Shown piece by piece: positions 8,584 through 15,714 of a DNA stretch of 64,000 nucleotides. The position numbers and the translations under genes were made by a program. Numbering within the stretch: the stretch's first letter is position 1; every line of letters starts with the position of its first letter. The notes under the pieces are model-generated. The model saw only the letters and a list, made by a program, of their open reading frames with translations. It was not told the origin of the DNA and did no database searches. The stretch is from Algorimicrobium hallyeonense (GTDB taxonomy: Bacteria > Bacteroidota > Bacteroidia > Flavobacteriales > Flavobacteriaceae). The stretch lies in the NCBI RefSeq assembly GCF_042657385.1, contig NZ_JBHSLA010000006.1, forward strand, positions 62,001-126,000. Reading direction: 5' to 3'.

Positions 8584-8952
8584 TTATTTATTATTTAAAT
8601 GTCTCCTTAAAGCTGATATCATTTTTGAAATTTCGGTAACCATTTTTCTGTTTTCTTCATCCTCCTCAAAAGTTATATAATCTCGCAATCTTGCTTTAGT
8701 AGATGCTGCTACACATTCGTGAGAACTATCCCAAGCCATCTTTAGATATCTATTAAAATTAGCATCCGTACTACCAGAACCTTCAGCTATATTAAAAGCT
8801 ATTGAATCCGCAGCTCTAATAAATTGAGAAGATAATTTATAAACTTCATGTTTCGGAAACATTTCAATTTGTTTATTTACTAATTCCCCAAACACTATGG
8901 CTTTTTGGTAAACATGTAAATCCTCAAATTTAAAATAATAATTACTTTTCAT
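8584..8952 (-). CDS. S23-type four-helix-bundle protein, copy 1
   Basis: This 122-residue, all-helical small protein starts FKFEDLHVYQKA and contains SSQFIRAADSIAFNIAEGSGS and FNRYLKMAWDSSHE. Those are hallmarks of the family first found in intervening sequences of 23S rRNA genes (four-helix-bundle, S23). Its function is unknown. It interrupts the paa run between paaH and paaI. The flanks hold AGATGAG at 8546-8552 on one side and seven CTCATCT-like units at 8991-9039 on the other, so the gene is bounded by an inverted motif. It is more AT-rich than the surrounding catabolic genes. Confidence 0.85.
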   Translation of the reverse strand: MKSNYYFKFEDLHVYQKAIVFGELVNKQIEMFPKHEVYKLSSQFIRAADSIAFNIAEGSGSTDANFNRYLKMAWDSSHECVAASTKARLRDYITFEEDEENRKMVTEISKMISALRRHLNNK

Positions 8953-8990
8953 TTTATTATAATAACTTCAATATATTCCTTTCTCAAAGT

Positions 8991-9039
8991 CTCATCTCTC
9001 ATCTCTCATCTATCATCTATCATCTCTCATCTCTCATCT
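8991..9039. repeat. Seven-unit tandem repeat of CTCATCT
   Basis: Seven consecutive 7-bp units are seen: CTCATCT three times, ATCATCT twice, CTCATCT twice. More degenerate CTCACCT units follow at about 9085-9100. It lies in the 168-bp gap upstream of the first S23 gene. It may alter in length by slippage, but it is outside any reading frame. Confidence 0.85.
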
Positions 9040-9120
9040 CGCCTAATGCCTCTATAATTAATTCTTATTTTCTTTTCTCAAAGCCTCACCTCTCACCTCT
9101 AATTTCTCCTCAAACTTAAT

Positions 9121-10341
9121 TTACAAAAACCTCAAACCCTGAAGGTTCATTTTACGCAATAGCGGACTGCAGCGATAACGATCTTCATGATACTCATTGT
9201 ATAATGCATCCATTTGATCCACACACCAATTTATTCCTTTTTCATCTGCCCAAGCCAATAACCCTTTTGGATAATTAACGCCTTTAGTCATCGCGTTGTC
9301 TATATCTTTTGCTGATGCAATATTTAAAAACAAGGCATCGGCCGCTTCGTTAATCAGCATAACAAGGATTCTGTTGAATATTTGTTGTTTAAGAGACGTT
9401 TCGACTGCGCTCAACGTGACATCCTCACTCTCGATTATTTTTCCGCTTTTATCATATTCATAATAACCAATACCTGATTTTCTTCCTAAATATCCAGCTT
9501 CTGCAAATCGTTTTTGAGTGAATGATGGCTTATACCTTGGATCGAAATAAAAGGCCGTAAACACAGTTTCCGTTACGGTATAATTAACATCATTTCCTAT
9601 AAAATCCATAAGTTCAAATGGTCCCATTCGGAAACCTCCTATATCTTTCATGGCAGAATCGATGGTTGCAAAATTTGCAATCCCTTCTTCGTAAATCCGT
9701 AATGCTTCACCATAAAATGGTCGTGCTACACGGTTAACAATAAATCCTGGTGTGTCTTTAGCAACGGCTGCGGTTTTATTCCAACTGGAAATGGTATCTA
9801 TAGATTTTTCTAACGTTTCATAGGATGTTTGAATGGCAGGAATAACCTCAACCAATTTCATTAAAGGTGCTGGGTTAAAAAAATGAATTCCAACACAACG
9901 CTTTGGGTTTATTAATGCGGATGCAATGGATGCAATGGATAAACTAGAGGTGTTAGATGCAATAATACAATCATTAGACACATAGCTTTCTAATTCTGAA
10001 AACACTTTTTTCTTAATGTCGATGTTTTCAATAATTGCTTCAATGGTTAGATTGGAATCTGCTAAATCTTTTAGATTATTAACGTAAGAAATATTGGATT
10101 GGATTCTGTTTTTTTCTTCGGAATCTATTCGTCCTTTTTCAATTAAACGGGATAGTATTTTTTCTAGAGCTAATTTGGCTTTATCTAAAACTGCTTGATT
10201 GGTATCGTATAATTTAACGGTGCAACCCGCAGTTGCAGCTACTTGTGCGATACCGCTTCCCATTGTTCCGCTTCCTATTACGCCTACAAATTTGATTGGA
10301 GATTGTGGATTAACGATTTTTGATTTTTGATTTTCACTCAT
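9121..10341 (-). CDS. paaH: 3-hydroxyadipyl-CoA dehydrogenase (PaaH)
   Basis: NAD-dependent 3-hydroxyacyl-CoA dehydrogenase of 406 residues. The Rossmann loop is VGVIGSGTMGSGIAQ near residue 20. The catalytic helix region includes GIHFFNPAPLMKLVEVIP, and the C-terminal domain contains VNRVARPFYGEALRIYEEG. It would oxidise 3-hydroxyadipyl-CoA in the lower Paa pathway. The ATG at 10339-10341 was chosen. The first dozen residues (KSKIVNPQSPIK) are encoded by a repeat whose second copy lies just upstream of the start, so the N-terminal extension may be repeat-derived. A further upstream start at 10386 would put both copies in the protein and is less likely. Confidence 0.9.
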   Translation of the reverse strand: MSENQKSKIVNPQSPIKFVGVIGSGTMGSGIAQVAATAGCTVKLYDTNQAVLDKAKLALEKILSRLIEKGRIDSEEKNRIQSNISYVNNLKDLADSNLTIEAIIENIDIKKKVFSELESYVSNDCIIASNTSSLSIASIASALINPKRCVGIHFFNPAPLMKLVEVIPAIQTSYETLEKSIDTISSWNKTAAVAKDTPGFIVNRVARPFYGEALRIYEEGIANFATIDSAMKDIGGFRMGPFELMDFIGNDVNYTVTETVFTAFYFDPRYKPSFTQKRFAEAGYLGRKSGIGYYEYDKSGKIIESEDVTLSAVETSLKQQIFNRILVMLINEAADALFLNIASAKDIDNAMTKGVNYPKGLLAWADEKGINWCVDQMDALYNEYHEDRYRCSPLLRKMNLQGLRFL

Positions 10342-10378
10342 ATTTTTACATTGGAGATTGTGGATTAACGATTTTTGA
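10296..10378. repeat. Direct 28-bp repeat pair at the paaH start
   Basis: Two exact 28-bp copies, 10296-10323 and 10351-10378, both begin TTGGAGATTGTGGATTAACG. The first lies inside the paaH N-terminal codons, the second upstream of its ATG. The core GGATTAACGATT recurs inverted at 10815-10826 on the other side of the second S23 gene. Confidence 0.9.
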
Positions 10379-10425
10379 CGTGTCACTACTATTTCTGAAA
10401 TGTCTTATTCATTATAAACAATCAT

Positions 10426-10788
10426 TTATTCTTTGAGTTTAATTGAAGCTGTTTTAACACTAACTACAAAAATTGAAATTAACTCATTATTTTCCTTTAA
10501 TAATTCTTCTAATGCATCTAAATCTAAAATAAGGTTTGCTCCCTTTTGAATTTTTAAATTGATATGGGATTCACGTAACTCTTTTAAACATATTTTCATT
10601 TTATGAAGAAAATCACGTGTCGATTCGCCACTTCTCGCTTCACCATAATTTAAAGCTGCCGATGTAGCTGATCTAATTAACTGTTTTGCTAAATGTTCAG
10701 AAGCAAAAGATTTATCAATTGTTTTACTAACTAAAATTATATCAATTGCAAATTGGATTAATCGATCTTCTAGTTGAATTGGTTTCAT
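10426..10788 (-). CDS. S23-type four-helix-bundle protein, copy 2
   Basis: This 120-residue helical protein contains LAKQLIRSATSAALNYGEARSGES and FLHKMKICLKELRESHINLK, the conserved helices of the S23 four-helix-bundle family. It belongs to a different subgroup from copy 1, since the sequences differ almost throughout. Function unknown. It sits between paaG and paaH on the operon strand. GGATTAACGATT on the left (10362-10373) and AATCGTTAATCC on the right (10815-10826) frame it as an inverted pair. Confidence 0.83.
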   Translation of the reverse strand: MKPIQLEDRLIQFAIDIILVSKTIDKSFASEHLAKQLIRSATSAALNYGEARSGESTRDFLHKMKICLKELRESHINLKIQKGANLILDLDALEELLKENNELISIFVVSVKTASIKLKE

Positions 10789-10814
10789 AGTTTATTTTTT
10801 GTTCTGAAATCAGC

Positions 10815-10839
10815 AATCGTTAATCCTCAATCGTTAATC
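10815..10839. repeat. Double AATCGTTAATC repeat, inverted partner of the paaH-side repeat
   Basis: AATCGTTAATC occurs at 10815-10825 and 10829-10839. Its reverse complement GATTAACGATT lies in both copies of the direct repeat at 10296-10378, on the opposite side of the second S23 gene. Confidence 0.85.
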
Positions 10840-10844
10840 TTTAA

Positions 10845-11627
10845 TTATTTACCGTTAAAAACCGGTTTTCGCTTTTCCACAAATGCCGAAACACCTTCAG
10901 CATAATCGTCCGTGCTAGCTGCTTCTATTTGATATTTAGACTCTAAAGCTAATTGTTCTTCTAAATTATTTGTTAAGGATTGGTTTAAACTCTTCTTAAT
11001 TAACCCTAAGGCTTTGGTCGGCATATTTGCCATTTTTAAAGCTAGCTTATCAACGTCTTCTTCAAACGTTTCTAATGGCAATACTTTATAAATCATTCCT
11101 AAACGTTCAGCTTCTTCAGCAGAAACTTTATCGCCCAACATAGCTAAAGCCGATGCTTTTTGAAATCCGATAAGTCGCGGTAAAAAGAAGGTTCCAGCAC
11201 TATCTGGAATTAAACCTATTAAACTAAATGCTTGAATAAAACTCACTTTTTCGTGAGCAACAACCACATCACAAGCTAATGCAATATTAGCGCCCGCTCC
11301 TGCAGCAACACCATTGATAGCTCCTATAATTGGTTTCTCGATGTTTCTTATTTTTAGAATAATGGGATTATAATGTTCTTCCAGAATTTTTTTAAATCCA
11401 GGATTTAGCTCGGGGTTTGTAACTTCTTTTAAGTCCTGTCCTGCACAAAAAGCTTTTCCGTTTCCGGTTAAAACCATAGCGCGAACATCATTATTTTTTT
11501 CACAAGCATCTAATGTCTCTTGAAGTTGAAGCGCCATTTCGCGATTAAAACTATTAAACACTTCTGGTCTGTTTAGCGTGATGTACGCTATTTTATTTTC
11601 TATTTTAAGTTGTATGCTTTTGTTCAT
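10845..11627 (-). CDS. paaG: 1,2-epoxyphenylacetyl-CoA isomerase (PaaG)
   Basis: A crotonase-family protein of 260 residues from the ATG at 11625-11627. Segments seen: LNRPEVFNSFNREMALQLQ, AFCAGQDLKEV, GAAAGAGANIALACDVVVA, and SLIGLIPDSAGTFFLPRLIG. The aspartate in LIPDSAGT corresponds to the acid residue typical of PaaG-type isomerases. It would convert the ring 1,2-epoxide to oxepin-CoA. A longer open frame reaches 11690 and overlaps paaD, but the start used here gives the normal crotonase N-terminus. It lies between paaD and an S23 gene. Confidence 0.87.
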   Translation of the reverse strand: MNKSIQLKIENKIAYITLNRPEVFNSFNREMALQLQETLDACEKNNDVRAMVLTGNGKAFCAGQDLKEVTNPELNPGFKKILEEHYNPIILKIRNIEKPIIGAINGVAAGAGANIALACDVVVAHEKVSFIQAFSLIGLIPDSAGTFFLPRLIGFQKASALAMLGDKVSAEEAERLGMIYKVLPLETFEEDVDKLALKMANMPTKALGLIKKSLNQSLTNNLEEQLALESKYQIEAASTDDYAEGVSAFVEKRKPVFNGK

Positions 11628-11643
11628 GTTTTTTTCTTTTAAT

Positions 11644-11674
11644 GAGATTGCCACGACCTTCGTCCTTACAATGG
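11644..11674 (-). repeat. Family A repeat, half copy
   Basis: GAGATTGCCACGACCTTCG continuing to GGCA is the reverse complement of the left half of the family A elements at 2375 and 3211. It fills the short paaG-paaD gap. Confidence 0.65.
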
Positions 11675-11677
11675 CAT

Positions 11678-12178
11678 CTATTTGAGACACTTGAAGTAAT
11701 CAAACGGTTCTTGACAATCGTCACACTGGAATTGTGCTTTACAAGCTGTTGAACCAAACTGACTAACCATTCGAGTATTTATGGATCCACATTGTGGACA
11801 TGTTACTAAACGTTTCCCATGTAGCAAGACATCTTTATCTGCTTCCTCACTTAATGGCGCAGCAATACCGTAGTCTTCCAATGCTTTCCTACCTCTTGGT
11901 GTAATCCAATCGGTTGTCCAAGCTGGCGCTAAAATTAACTCTATTTCAGATTCGTATCCCGCAATTTTTAAGGCCGTTTTAATATCGTCTCCAATAACGT
12001 CCATAGCAGGGCAACCACTATAGGTTGGTGTAATTTGAACTTTAACCATATTATTTTCTATGATTGCCATGCGAACGACGCCCATATCCATAATTGATAA
12101 TACAGGTATTTCTGGATCGGAGACTTTTTCAAGAATCGGAACTAGTTTTTCATCTATATTTTGTTCTGTTGTTGTCAT
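11678..12178 (-). CDS. paaD: PaaD, phenylacetyl-CoA epoxidase assembly protein
   Basis: A 166-residue protein with an N-terminal MIP18/DUF59 domain (ILEKVSDPEIPVLSIMDMGVVR, TYSGCPAMDVIGDD) and a C-terminal zinc-ribbon-like tail (CPQCGSINTRMVSQFGSTACKAQFQCDDC). This combination is specific to PaaD. It is thought to help mature iron centres of the multicomponent epoxidase; its exact task is not fixed by sequence. It sits immediately after paaC, as in other paaABCDE clusters. Confidence 0.93.
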   Translation of the reverse strand: MTTTEQNIDEKLVPILEKVSDPEIPVLSIMDMGVVRMAIIENNMVKVQITPTYSGCPAMDVIGDDIKTALKIAGYESEIELILAPAWTTDWITPRGRKALEDYGIAAPLSEEADKDVLLHGKRLVTCPQCGSINTRMVSQFGSTACKAQFQCDDCQEPFDYFKCLK

Positions 12179-12190
12179 ATTTTAATAAAA

Positions 12191-12219
12191 TGAGATTCTT
12201 CGCTTTGCTCTGAATGACA
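12191..12219 (+). repeat. Family A repeat, right half only
   Basis: TGAGATTCTTCGCTTTGCTC followed by TGAATGACA equals the right half of the family A elements. A second, weaker fragment (GAGATTCCTTTTTCCAAGGA) follows at about 12236-12255. Both lie in the 81-bp paaC-paaD gap. Confidence 0.65.
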
Positions 12220-12259
12220 TTCTGTTTATTTAATGAGATTCCTTTTTCCAAGGAATTTG

Positions 12260-13012
12260 TTACCACTCCATATTAGGATACGCACGTTGCATATATTGTA
12301 ATTCCGCTAAAATGTAGCCCATATGTTCCGTGTGAATACCCTGTTTTCCACCTTTTTGAAAATATTTAGATTCCGGAACCTCTAGCGTAGATTCTTCTAA
12401 AATATCGGATACATTTTTGTAATATGCTTCTTTTAATTTGGTTACGTCTACGCCAATTCCTTCTTTAACCATGGCTTTATCAGCTTCTGTTTGATGAAAC
12501 AGCTCGTCTGTGTACGTCCATAAATCATTGATGGCCGTTTGCATACGCTTATGGCTTTCTTCGGTTCCATCACCAAGACGTTTAATCCAATCGGATGAAA
12601 AACGTTGATGATAACTCACTTCTTTAATTGATTTATTGGCAATTGCTGACAAGGTTAAATCGGTACTTTTCTGTAATTCTGCCAAAAACAAAAAGTGATA
12701 TACATCAAACAAAAATTGCCGTGCCATGGTGTAAGCGAAATCCGTATCTGGTTGTTCTACCAAAAGCACATTTAGGTATTCACGTTCTTGACGCAGCATA
12801 GCAATATCATCTTCCGTCCGTTTATCACCAGCTATTTTTGCTGCATATTGGTAATAACTACGTACTTGCCCGAATAAATCCAAAGAAATATTAGTACAAG
12901 CAATGTCGGTTTCCAAACTAGGACCATGACCTGTTAAGGCTCCCATTCTTTGACCAAGAATTAAGGAGTTATCGGCTATGCCTAGGATGTATTTGTATAG
13001 GTTTTGTTTCAT
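12260..13012 (-). CDS. paaC: PaaC, structural subunit of phenylacetyl-CoA 1,2-epoxidase
   Basis: A 250-residue helical ferritin-like protein starting MKQNLYKYILGIADNSLILGQR, with DIACTNISLDLFGQVRSYYQYAA and SYHQRFSSDWIKRLGDGTEES. It is the catalytically inactive partner that forms the core heterodimer with PaaA. Length and N-terminus match the family. Its neighbours paaB, paaA and paaE are in canonical relative order. Confidence 0.94.
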   Translation of the reverse strand: MKQNLYKYILGIADNSLILGQRMGALTGHGPSLETDIACTNISLDLFGQVRSYYQYAAKIAGDKRTEDDIAMLRQEREYLNVLLVEQPDTDFAYTMARQFLFDVYHFLFLAELQKSTDLTLSAIANKSIKEVSYHQRFSSDWIKRLGDGTEESHKRMQTAINDLWTYTDELFHQTEADKAMVKEGIGVDVTKLKEAYYKNVSDILEESTLEVPESKYFQKGGKQGIHTEHMGYILAELQYMQRAYPNMEW

Positions 13013-13013
13013 T

Positions 13014-13053
13014 AAATTGAAATTGAAATCGAAGTTGAAATCGAAATTGAATC
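13014..13053. repeat. Short 12-bp-period repeat upstream of paaC
   Basis: GAAATTGAAATCGAAGTTGA and flanking bases repeat a GAAATCGAA/GAAATTGAA unit with a period near 12 bp. The same 172-bp gap holds a near-palindrome TCCCGACAGCTATCGGGA at 13155-13172, next to a TTCACAGGAATG fragment. Confidence 0.6.
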
Positions 13054-13184
13054 CAAGTAACTTCAGTTAATGTTTTTTGATTCTTGTTACGATAATCCGA
13101 ATTAAATAATCATTTAAAAAATGAATTTTGCTTCGAAATGGCATCTAGACTCCTTCCCGACAGCTATCGGGATTCACAGGAATG

Positions 13185-13475
13185 TTACATGTATTTCACC
13201 TCATCTGGTAATTCATAAAAAGTTGGATGACGATAGACTTTATCTTGAGCGGGCTCAAACATTTCACCATTATGCTCTGGATTGGATGCTGTGATATTTT
13301 TGGATTCTACAACCCAAATACTCACACCTTCATTGCGTCTTGTGTAGACATCGCGTGCATTTTCTAATGCCATTTCAGCATCTGCAGCGTGCAAACTTCC
13401 AAAATGACGATGTTCTAATCCGTTTTTACTTCTTACAAAGACTTCCCAAAGTGGCCAGTTTTTTTTATCAGACAT
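13185..13475 (-). CDS. paaB: PaaB, subunit of phenylacetyl-CoA 1,2-epoxidase
   Basis: A 96-residue protein starting MSDKKNWPLWEVFVRSKNGLEH, with SLHAADAEMALENARDVYTRR and EGVSIWVVESKNI, all characteristic of PaaB. PaaB bridges PaaAC units in the epoxidase complex. The ATG at 13473-13475 gives the standard length; an upstream in-frame codon at 13521-13523 would add 16 residues with no counterpart in the family. The C-terminus HPTFYELPDEVKYM is typical. Confidence 0.94.
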   Translation of the reverse strand: MSDKKNWPLWEVFVRSKNGLEHRHFGSLHAADAEMALENARDVYTRRNEGVSIWVVESKNITASNPEHNGEMFEPAQDKVYRHPTFYELPDEVKYM

Positions 13476-13533
13476 AATTATTGTTGCTTGTTGATTGTTG
13501 ATTCTGAAATAAGAATTCCTCAATCATAAATTA

Positions 13534-14490
13534 TTAAATTGCTTGTTTTTCTTTACGTTCCTGTTGTTTTTCTGCGTAAACCATAGCGGCATCACGAACC
13601 CATTCGCCTTTTTCCCAGGCTCCTACTCGTGCTTTCATGCGCTCCTTGTTCATTGGGCCATGCCCTTTAACAACTTGCCAAAATTCATCCCAATCAATTT
13701 CGCCAAAATCGTAAACTCCTTTTTCTTCATTCCATTTTAAATCGGGATCTGGAATGGTTAGCCCAATTAAATCCGCTTGAGGAACGGTTTGATCTATAAA
13801 CTGCTGACGCAAATCGTCATTAGATTTTCGTTTTAATTTCCATTTCATGGATTGTTCGGTATGAATGGATTCAGCATCTGTTGGACCTAACATCATTAAA
13901 CTTGGCCACCACCAACGATTTAGAGCATCTTGTGCCATTTCTTTTTGTTCTGGTGTTCCATTTGCCAGTTTAATCATGATTTCATAACCTTGACGCTGAT
14001 GAAAACTTTCTTCTTTACAAACACGAACCATAGCACGCGCATAGGGCCCGAAAGACGTATTACATAAAGGCACTTGGTTAATTATAGCTGCTCCATCTAC
14101 CAACCAACCAATGGCTCCCATATCTGCCCATGTAATGGTTGGGTAATTAAATATGGATGAATATTTGGCCTTTCCGGAGTGTAATTGCTCATATAATTCA
14201 TCGCGTGAAACGCCTAAAGTTTCACAAGCGGAATACAAATACAATCCGTGACCAGCTTCATCTTGAACTTTGGCTAAAAGAGCTACTTTTCTGCGTAATG
14301 AAGGTGCTCTAGTAATCCAGTTTCCTTCCGGCAACATACCCACAATTTCAGAATGCGCGTGTTGAGACATTTGCCTAATATGCGTTTGTCTATACTTTTC
14401 TGGCATCCAATCTTTAGGCTCAATTTTTTCATCACGTGCAATCCGTGCTTCAAATTGTTTTTCTAAATTTTTGATTTGTTCTTCGCTCAT
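13534..14490 (-). CDS. paaA: PaaA, catalytic diiron subunit of phenylacetyl-CoA 1,2-epoxidase
   Basis: A 318-residue ferritin-like diiron monooxygenase subunit. Iron-ligand motifs seen are SEIVGMLPEGNW (Glu48) and VQDEAGHGLYLY (Glu78, His81), plus a second EExxH-like set in CKEESFHQRQGYE. Together with PaaB, PaaC and reductase PaaE it forms the 1,2-epoxide of phenylacetyl-CoA using O2. The ATG at 14488-14490 was chosen because MSEEQIKNLEKQFEARIARDEKIEP is the usual PaaA beginning; the open frame extends 21 codons further upstream. Confidence 0.95.
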   Translation of the reverse strand: MSEEQIKNLEKQFEARIARDEKIEPKDWMPEKYRQTHIRQMSQHAHSEIVGMLPEGNWITRAPSLRRKVALLAKVQDEAGHGLYLYSACETLGVSRDELYEQLHSGKAKYSSIFNYPTITWADMGAIGWLVDGAAIINQVPLCNTSFGPYARAMVRVCKEESFHQRQGYEIMIKLANGTPEQKEMAQDALNRWWWPSLMMLGPTDAESIHTEQSMKWKLKRKSNDDLRQQFIDQTVPQADLIGLTIPDPDLKWNEEKGVYDFGEIDWDEFWQVVKGHGPMNKERMKARVGAWEKGEWVRDAAMVYAEKQQERKEKQAI

Positions 14491-14573
14491 AATTATTTGA
14501 GATTTTTGATTTGCGAAATCTAATTGTTGAAATTTATAATTCCACTCATGCAATCGCTAATCGTATTATTTTT

Positions 14574-15647
14574 TTAAACATCAAAATCAACTACCACTTT
14601 ATCCGTAGTTGGAACTGCTTGGCAACTTAACACAAAGTTTTGTGCCACTTCTTTTTCTTCAAGTGCGTAATTGACTTTCATTTTTACGGAACCTTCTACA
14701 ACCTGACATTTACAGGTGCTACAAACGCCTCCTTTGCAAGCAAAGGGCAAATCAGCGCCAGCGGCTAATGCACCATCTAAAATATTATCGAAATCATCAT
14801 CCATAACAAAATGAAATTCTTTTCCACCATCGATAATCGTAACTTGAGTACCATCAACTTTTTCATCTAGAACTTCTGCAATTTGTCTGTTTTCTTCTTC
14901 GGAACTTCCAGAGAAAAATAATTCAAAGTGAATATTCTCTTTCGGCATTCCAGCCGCTTGCAACTCATCGCGAATAAGGAAAATCATATCTTGAGGTCCG
15001 CAAATAAATGCATGATTGGTATCGGGAACATCAATAAACCGATTGGTTAAAATCGCTAATTTTTCTTTATCAAAACGACCATTTAAAAATGGAATATCCC
15101 GTTGTTCTTTTGTTAAGAAATAAAACACCTGAAAACGACCAAAAAATTCATTTTTAAGTTGTTCAATTTCTTCTTTAAAGATAATGGATTTAACGGTTCT
15201 ATTCAAATAAAACAATTTGAATGTGCTGTTAGGTTCCGACAGTAAATGTGTTTTAATAATGGACAACATAGGCGTTATACCACTTCCTGCAGCAAAAGCA
15301 ATGTAATTTTTAGAACTTTCTGGTTCACAATCCACAAAAAACTCGCCATGAGGTGCCATAACTTGAAGTTCGTCACCTTTTTTTAGCGTATTAAAAGCGT
15401 AATTAGAAAAAACACCGCCTCTAATGGTTTTTACTGCTACCTTCCACTCATTGTCTAATGGACTTGAGCAAAGTGAGTAGTTCCGGCGTATGTCTTCGCC
15501 ATTTATTTCCTTGCGCAACGTAAGATGTTGCCCTTGTTTAAATTGGAATTTGGTTTTTAAATCATCCGGAATATCAAAAGAAACAACAACCGTATCTTTT
15601 GTTTCTTTATATATATCTGCAACTTTTAATTTGTAAAAATCTGCCAT
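14574..15647 (-). CDS. paaE: PaaE, ferredoxin-NADP-type reductase of the epoxidase
   Basis: A three-domain reductase: FAD-binding barrel (GQHLTLRKEINGEDIRRNYSLCS), NAD(P)H domain (AAGSGITPMLSIIKTHL, FICGPQDMI) and a C-terminal plant-type 2Fe-2S ferredoxin with cysteines in ACKGGVCSTCKCQV and, distally, SCQ. It passes electrons to PaaA. The start MADFYKLKV (15645-15647) fits the family; another ATG lies four codons upstream. It is the first structural gene after the operator/promoter at 15665-15698. Confidence 0.93.
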   Translation of the reverse strand: MADFYKLKVADIYKETKDTVVVSFDIPDDLKTKFQFKQGQHLTLRKEINGEDIRRNYSLCSSPLDNEWKVAVKTIRGGVFSNYAFNTLKKGDELQVMAPHGEFFVDCEPESSKNYIAFAAGSGITPMLSIIKTHLLSEPNSTFKLFYLNRTVKSIIFKEEIEQLKNEFFGRFQVFYFLTKEQRDIPFLNGRFDKEKLAILTNRFIDVPDTNHAFICGPQDMIFLIRDELQAAGMPKENIHFELFFSGSSEEENRQIAEVLDEKVDGTQVTIIDGGKEFHFVMDDDFDNILDGALAAGADLPFACKGGVCSTCKCQVVEGSVKMKVNYALEEKEVAQNFVLSCQAVPTTDKVVVDFDV

Positions 15648-15664
15648 ATTAAAATTCATATCAT

Positions 15665-15684
15665 AAACTAACAACTGTTAGTTT
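15665..15684. promoter_or_regulatory. Probable TetR-type operator controlling paaE onward
   Basis: AAACTAACAACTGTTAGTTT is an inverted repeat with two perfect 9-bp arms and a 2-bp centre. It lies between the tetR stop and the paaE start, beginning six bases downstream (in the direction of transcription) of a TAAATTTG box. The predicted transcription start therefore falls at its edge, an arrangement suited to steric repression. A further ACTAAC half-site is at 15710-15715. Confidence 0.75.
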
Positions 15685-15690
15685 GGGATA

Positions 15691-15698
15691 CAAATTTA
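15691..15698 (-). promoter_or_regulatory. Bacteroidota -7 box for the paa genes
   Basis: The minus strand reads TAAATTTG, a full match to TAnnTTTG. It is 43 bp upstream of the chosen paaE ATG and adjacent to the palindrome. No good -33 TTG is visible at the normal spacing. Confidence 0.6.
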
Positions 15699-15714
15699 CA
15701 AAATAAATTACTAA

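Noticed and set aside
8991..9039. Regular tandem units that could suggest a CRISPR array
   Set aside because: The 7-bp units are contiguous with no spacers and no cas genes are in the window.
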